Positions 5,727 to 8,979 of a stretch of DNA of 8,979 bases are shown here, one piece after another. Position 1 is the first letter of the stretch. Each line of letters begins with the position of its first letter. The notes beneath the pieces were generated by a model. It worked only from the letters and a program-made list of their open reading frames with translations, ran no database searches and was not told where the DNA came from. This stretch comes from Chloroflexota bacterium. GTDB lineage: Bacteria; Chloroflexota; Dehalococcoidia; GIF9; UBA5629. A program made the translations under genes and the position numbers. The stretch spans positions 1 to 8,979 of the forward strand of contig JAPLHL010000327.1 of NCBI GenBank assembly GCA_026389655.1. Reading direction: 5' to 3'.

Positions 5727-6443
5727 ATGCCTTCAATCGACTGGACAGTTGATGAGAATATCGCCATAATCACCATGAACCGGGGCGAGAACAGGTTCAA
5801 CATAGCATTCTGCACCGAGATGATGGCTGCTCTCGATGCAATCGAGAAAAAAGAAGAGGTCAATGCGCTGGTGGTCACTGCCAGCGATGCCAAAATCTGG
5901 TCAAACGGAATGGACCTGGACTGGCTGGTTCCTGCCATTGCCAGGAAAGATCCCGAGGTTGAGAAGTTTTTCCCGTTGCAGGACAAGCTGATGAAGCGAA
6001 TGCTTTTTTACCCTATGATTACAGTGGCTGCAATCAGCGGCCATGCTTTCGCTTCGGGAGCTATATTCTCATGCTGCTTCGATTTTCGATTCATGCGCTC
6101 TGATCGTGGTTTTCTGTGTTTCCCTGAGATAGACCTTAATATCCCTTTCCTTCCCTACATGACCGCGCTGGTCAAGAAAATACTTCCGATGTACCTGGTG
6201 GAAGAGGGCGAACTTACCGGCAAACGCTTTACTGCTGCCGATCTGGAAAAATGCCATGCGATCCGTAAGGCCTGCACTATGGATGATTTGATGAAAGAGG
6301 CAACCGGCTTTGCCAAAGGCCTGAAGAAGGGACGCTGGATCGTAAACGAAATGAAACAGGTTTTGCATAAGGATATAGGCTACCTGATGGACCACGCTGA
6401 TGAGCACAGGCCTGATTTAAATGCCAATGTGCCGATAAAGTAA
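5727..6443 (+). CDS. Crotonase-fold enzyme, probable delta3-delta2-enoyl-CoA isomerase
   Basis: A 238-residue cytoplasmic acyl-CoA enzyme. The crotonase signatures are clear: SNGMDLDWL (59-67) supplies the first oxyanion-hole backbone, and ISGHAFASG (103-111) the second. MRSDRGFLCFPEIDLNIPF (123-141) resembles plant and peroxisomal enoyl-CoA isomerases (MRSDRGFL, S/PExD). Compared with enoyl-CoA hydratase, the first catalytic glutamate (Glu144 of rat hydratase) is replaced by Ile113, while the second (Glu164) is kept as Glu134. One glutamate without the other is the pattern of delta3-delta2-isomerases, which move a double bond during oxidation of unsaturated fatty acids; hydration of the double bond is therefore unlikely. 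It has a good GGAGG eight bases before the ATG and its own promoter, divergent from the hydroxyacyl-CoA dehydrogenase. A noncanonical crotonase function such as hydrolysis remains possible. Confidence 0.87.
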   Translation: MPSIDWTVDENIAIITMNRGENRFNIAFCTEMMAALDAIEKKEEVNALVVTASDAKIWSNGMDLDWLVPAIARKDPEVEKFFPLQDKLMKRMLFYPMITVAAISGHAFASGAIFSCCFDFRFMRSDRGFLCFPEIDLNIPFLPYMTALVKKILPMYLVEEGELTGKRFTAADLEKCHAIRKACTMDDLMKEATGFAKGLKKGRWIVNEMKQVLHKDIGYLMDHADEHRPDLNANVPIK

Positions 6444-6474
6444 CCCATTTCAAGGGTTATTGCCTTATTGAGGC
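6441..6474 (+). terminator. Paired short hairpins after the isomerase gene, weak terminator candidate
   Basis: TAACCC (6441-6446, containing the stop codon) pairs with GGGTTA (6454-6459) across a seven-base loop; directly after it GCCT (6462-6465) pairs with AGGC (6471-6474). There is no proper T-run, so an intrinsic terminator is only possible. Confidence 0.3.
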
Positions 6475-6564
6475 CCTGCGACATATCTGTGCAGCGGAAT
6501 GCCCGTGACTTCCGGACTTTACCTTTTGCAGTTGAAATATCAACAGGTACATAAAACAATTGAT

Positions 6565-6570
6565 TATAAT
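6565..6570 (+). promoter_or_regulatory. -10 box immediately before the pseudoprotease-thioredoxin gene
   Basis: A perfect TATAAT ends five bases before the ATG at 6576, which would place the transcription start at about 6577, on or just before the second ATG at 6582. There is no Shine-Dalgarno in the preceding bases. A partial -35 (TCAACA, 6540-6545) has a long 19-base spacer. The box may be a chance hit in an A/T-rich stretch, but the arrangement fits a leaderless mRNA. Confidence 0.4.
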
Positions 6571-6575
6571 ATTAA

Positions 6576-8219
6576 ATGCAAATGAGAAATAAGCCATATT
6601 ATTTTAGGGCAGTTGTCATTTTAATCACTGCATCTATACTGCTTCCGTTGCTGTCGGGCTCCTGTTTTTTGTTCACAAACACGACTGCGGAGGCTGTTGT
6701 GCGGGTGTATGCAGATAGTGTGGTCGGCCAGGGAATAATAGTGGATAAGTCCGGCTATGTGGTTGCCAGCAGTCACTCGGTGCGGGGCAGCCGGTCGATT
6801 TACATCGAATTGAAATCAGGTGAACGATGCGAAGGTAAAATACTCTGCCTGAACCAGGATAAAGATATTGCGGTAATAAAGATGCAGGGTAATTTCCCGG
6901 TTTTAAAAAACCTTGTTATAGGTGATTCAGACTTTGTGCAGCAAAATGACGAGGTATCGGTCGCGCGTTATTTAGCGGGCTCAAAAAACCTGATGACGTC
7001 AAAGGGGACTATTACTGCGCTGCCCAAATCTGACGGCGTTAATTATTTACAGACTAATGCTGCCCTGGATGTCGAGGCTGCAGGCGGCGCATTGTTAAAT
7101 AAGACCGGCGAACTGATCGGCGTCATGAGCTGGAATTACGGCCAGCCTGGCCGGGAAGGTTATGCGCTGGCATCCAACGAAGTTGCATCGATCATTGCCC
7201 AGGCGCAGGAAGCGGAAGCTGACCCTCTGGCTATAGTGTCCATAGAGGTCCCCTCGGTCACCGATACCAGTGCGATACTTTCATGGAAGACCAACCGGAC
7301 TGCCACCGGACAGGTGGAATACGGGCTGCAGGCAGGGATTTATGCTTTCAAAACCAACGAAGATACCACTCTCCTGGCTATCCACGGATCTGTCGTGGAA
7401 AATTTGCAACCTGGTGTCACATACTATTTCCGTGCTAAATCGATTGACGCCTGCGGTAATGAAGTGATATCGCAAGATAATTCTTTTACAACCTCAGTAA
7501 CGGCAGCTGCCAACAAGCTAACTATCGTGAATATTAACGTTTTTAATATTACCAGCTCTGCAGCATCGGTTCGCTGGATTACCAACAAACCGGCCAGCAG
7601 CGCCGTCTACTATTCGACGGATAAAGCGGGTAAACAGCAGGTGAAAACCGACAGCAACCTTGTTAAAGAGCACGAGGTGAGATTGGATGGTTTGAACGAG
7701 CTAACACGCTATTTTATCAGTGTCAGGTCCGATGCCAAGAGTGAATCGGCCCAGGCAGAGGCCTCAACAATTACAACCCCGTCCACTGCGCCGGTCTGCT
7801 GCAAGGTCTTCTGCAGGATCCCGGACTTTGATTTCCATGACCCAGAGGGCGGAAATATCACCAACGGTAATATCTCAGGTAAAGAAACGATAATCGTATT
7901 TGTTACAACTTCCTGTTCCACTTGCATGCAGCAAGCCCTCTTTTTAAACGACTTCTATAAGAACAATCCCGGCAACGATGTTAACATGCTGCTGGTGGCC
8001 AGTAATGAGAAAATGTCGGAAGTGATCAAATGGGCAAAGAAATACGGCATAACAGTACCTGTATACCTGGATGTCAATGGTGACCTGGTGAACACCTGCA
8101 AGCTGAGGACAATACCTTCATGGCTTATACTGGATTCAGGATCCATCATTAAGTACTATAAGAGCGGGGGATTCGGCAGCAAGCCGGAGATGGAAGGCGC
8201 TCTGAAGCAGAATTTGTAG
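6576..8219 (+). CDS. Exported multidomain protein: inactive DegP-like protease domain, two FN3 domains, thioredoxin-like domain
   Basis: A 547-residue protein. Residues 1-30 form a signal peptide ending L-S-G-S-C30, a plausible lipobox. Residues 38-210 follow the S1C (DegP/HtrA) protease fold: His67 in ASSHSV and Asp97 in DKDIAVIKM keep the normal 30-residue spacing, but the GNSGG serine site reads EAAGGALLN, so Ala169 replaces the nucleophile. No PDZ domain follows. Residues 217-307 and 315-401 are FN3-like (TSAILSWKTN, LQPGVTYYFRAKS; AASVRWITNKPA, LNELTRYFISVRS). Residues 405-547 form a TlpA/thioredoxin-like domain with the redox pair Cys447-Ser-Thr-Cys450 and cis-proline Pro514 in RTIPSWLILD. 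The likely role is an envelope thiol-disulfide or scaffold protein, not a protease. No ribosome binding site is seen; ATG 6576 or 6582 both give the signal peptide. It appears monocistronic. Confidence 0.85.
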   Translation: MQMRNKPYYFRAVVILITASILLPLLSGSCFLFTNTTAEAVVRVYADSVVGQGIIVDKSGYVVASSHSVRGSRSIYIELKSGERCEGKILCLNQDKDIAVIKMQGNFPVLKNLVIGDSDFVQQNDEVSVARYLAGSKNLMTSKGTITALPKSDGVNYLQTNAALDVEAAGGALLNKTGELIGVMSWNYGQPGREGYALASNEVASIIAQAQEAEADPLAIVSIEVPSVTDTSAILSWKTNRTATGQVEYGLQAGIYAFKTNEDTTLLAIHGSVVENLQPGVTYYFRAKSIDACGNEVISQDNSFTTSVTAAANKLTIVNINVFNITSSAASVRWITNKPASSAVYYSTDKAGKQQVKTDSNLVKEHEVRLDGLNELTRYFISVRSDAKSESAQAEASTITTPSTAPVCCKVFCRIPDFDFHDPEGGNITNGNISGKETIIVFVTTSCSTCMQQALFLNDFYKNNPGNDVNMLLVASNEKMSEVIKWAKKYGITVPVYLDVNGDLVNTCKLRTIPSWLILDSGSIIKYYKSGGFGSKPEMEGALKQNL

Positions 8220-8222
8220 CCG

Positions 8223-8254
8223 GAAGCTTATGGATGCAGTACCGCTTCATTTTT
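8223..8254 (+). terminator. Weak intrinsic terminator candidate after the pseudoprotease gene
   Basis: GAAGC (8223-8227) pairs with GCTTC (8244-8248) around a 16-base loop, followed by A and five Ts (8250-8254). The stem is short and the loop long, so strength is doubtful. Its position between convergent genes, four bases after the stop codon, supports the call. Confidence 0.3.
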
Positions 8255-8268
8255 CCCGGTGCACCTTT

Positions 8269-8979
8269 TTAGATCATTGACCCAAGCACTTTCTTAACGG
8301 TGAGCCCTATCTCTGCGGGGTTGGGCACTATGGTGGCTCCGGCTGCGGATAGCGCCTCTATCTTATCCTGGGCCCGGGTGCTGCTATCGCCTATAATGGC
8401 CCCTGCATGCCCCATCATGCGCCCCGGAGGGGCCGATGCGCCGGCCACAAAGGCGATTACCGGTTTGGTCATTTTGTCTTTAATATACCGGGCGGCATCC
8501 TGTTCTAATGTACCACCGATTTCACCGATGAGGACAACAGCCCTGGTGCCCGTGTCTCCCTGAAATAACTGAAGCAAGTCAGTGAAAGGCGTGCCGATGA
8601 GGGGGTCCCCCCCAATTCCCGCGCAAGTAGATTGCCCGATACCATTAGCAGTCAGCTGCGATACAGTCTCATAGGTTAAAGTCCCGCTGCGGGAGATGAC
8701 GCCAACGTTACCGGGCATATGAATTTCACCTGCCATTATGCCCACCTTGCATTTTCCCGGGGAGATGAGACCGGGGCAATTCGGACCTATCAGCCGCGTG
8801 GATTTGTCCTTTAGGTAATGGAGTACTGTCACCATGTCCAATACAGGTATACCCTCGGTGATGCAGACCACCAGCGGAATGCCAGCATCCGCTGCTTCCA
8901 TAATGGCGTCGGCAGCGCCGGCGGGAGGTACAAAAACCATGCTGGCGTTGGCGCCTGTTTCCCTGACAGCGCTCTCAAC
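8269..8979 (-). CDS. sucD: Succinate-CoA ligase subunit alpha, partial at right edge
   Basis: The minus-strand frame is open from the TAA at 8269-8271 to the window edge, giving 236 residues of the C-terminal four-fifths or so of the alpha subunit. Together with SucC it converts succinyl-CoA plus ADP or GDP and phosphate to succinate, CoA and ATP or GTP in the TCA cycle. Family blocks visible are [63 protein letters not shown] and [11 protein letters not shown], which holds the phosphorylated active-site histidine. The methionine at 8940 is internal and not the start; the missing N-terminal part holds the CoA-binding Rossmann motif. In most bacteria sucC precedes sucD, which would place it just beyond the right edge. 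A related acyl-CoA or malate-CoA ligase alpha subunit cannot be excluded without the partner. Confidence 0.94.
   Translation of the reverse strand, partial: VESAVRETGANASMVFVPPAGAADAIMEAADAGIPLVVCITEGIPVLDMVTVLHYLKDKSTRLIGPNCPGLISPGKCKVGIMAGEIHMPGNVGVISRSGTLTYETVSQLTANGIGQSTCAGIGGDPLIGTPFTDLLQLFQGDTGTRAVVLIGEIGGTLEQDAARYIKDKMTKPVIAFVAGASAPPGRMMGHAGAIIGDSSTRAQDKIEALSAAGATIVPNPAEIGLTVKKVLGSMI

Noticed and set aside
7955..8149. Minus-strand ORF opposite the thioredoxin-like domain
   Set aside because: The plus frame carries the thioredoxin-fold sequence and cis-proline motif; the antisense frame has no independent support.
8258..8265. Palindrome GGTGCACC followed by five Ts as a terminator
   Set aside because: A self-complementary 8-mer cannot form a hairpin with a loop, so it cannot act as an intrinsic terminator stem.
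8300..8563. Plus-strand ORF of 87 residues opposite the right-edge gene
   Set aside because: It is antisense to well-conserved sucD coding sequence and shows no recognisable motif.

Overview
The window looks like a stretch of an ordinary bacterial chromosome of medium G+C content carrying mostly housekeeping and envelope genes. Sigma70-type TATAAT boxes and strong Shine-Dalgarno sequences (AGGAGG, GGAGG, AAGGAG) point to Bacteria. The mix of an orphan MmpS-like exported protein, a protein with FN3 modules of the 'SxTDTSAxxSWKTN' kind, and separate CoA-ester enzymes suggests Chloroflexota (Dehalococcoidia-like) or a similar uncultured lineage. That taxonomic guess is inference only. No RNA genes, CRISPR arrays or insertion sequences were seen, and no gap between genes exceeds about 135 bases.

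Layout. 1-645 (minus): a DNA methyltransferase cut off by the left edge. 764-1141 (plus): a small exported MmpS-like protein. 1268-1771 (plus): a membrane methyltransferase of the isoprenylcysteine carboxyl methyltransferase type. 1847-2488 (plus): a HlyIII/TrhA/PAQR seven-helix membrane protein. 2598-3815 (plus), with its own good promoter: an exported homologue of linalool dehydratase-isomerase. 3872-4645 (plus), close behind it: a metallo-beta-lactamase-fold hydrolase. 4690-5577 (minus): an NAD-dependent 3-hydroxyacyl-CoA dehydrogenase, convergent with the previous gene. 5727-6443 (plus), divergent from it: a crotonase-fold enzyme best read as a delta3-delta2-enoyl-CoA isomerase. 6576-8219 (plus): a large exported protein made of an inactive DegP-like protease domain, two FN3 domains and a thioredoxin-like domain. 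8269-8979 (minus): the succinate-CoA ligase alpha subunit, cut off by the right edge.

How they may work together. The dehydrogenase and the isomerase share an intergenic promoter region and fit fatty-acid or other acyl-CoA beta-oxidation; with succinyl-CoA ligase they suggest a CoA-ester-based carbon metabolism. The linalool dehydratase-isomerase homologue is the most unusual gene. In Castellaniella defragrans this enzyme hydrates myrcene and isomerises linalool to geraniol in the periplasm. The copy here keeps the His/Cys/Cys core at the same spacing as the reference I remember. It appears to have lost at least one other active-site residue, and its C-terminal end lies in another frame, as if one base were missing around 3760-3770. 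The second notable gene is the pseudoprotease-FN3-FN3-thioredoxin fusion, in which the catalytic serine is replaced by alanine.

All homology statements come from reading motifs and from memory of reference families; no database search was run.
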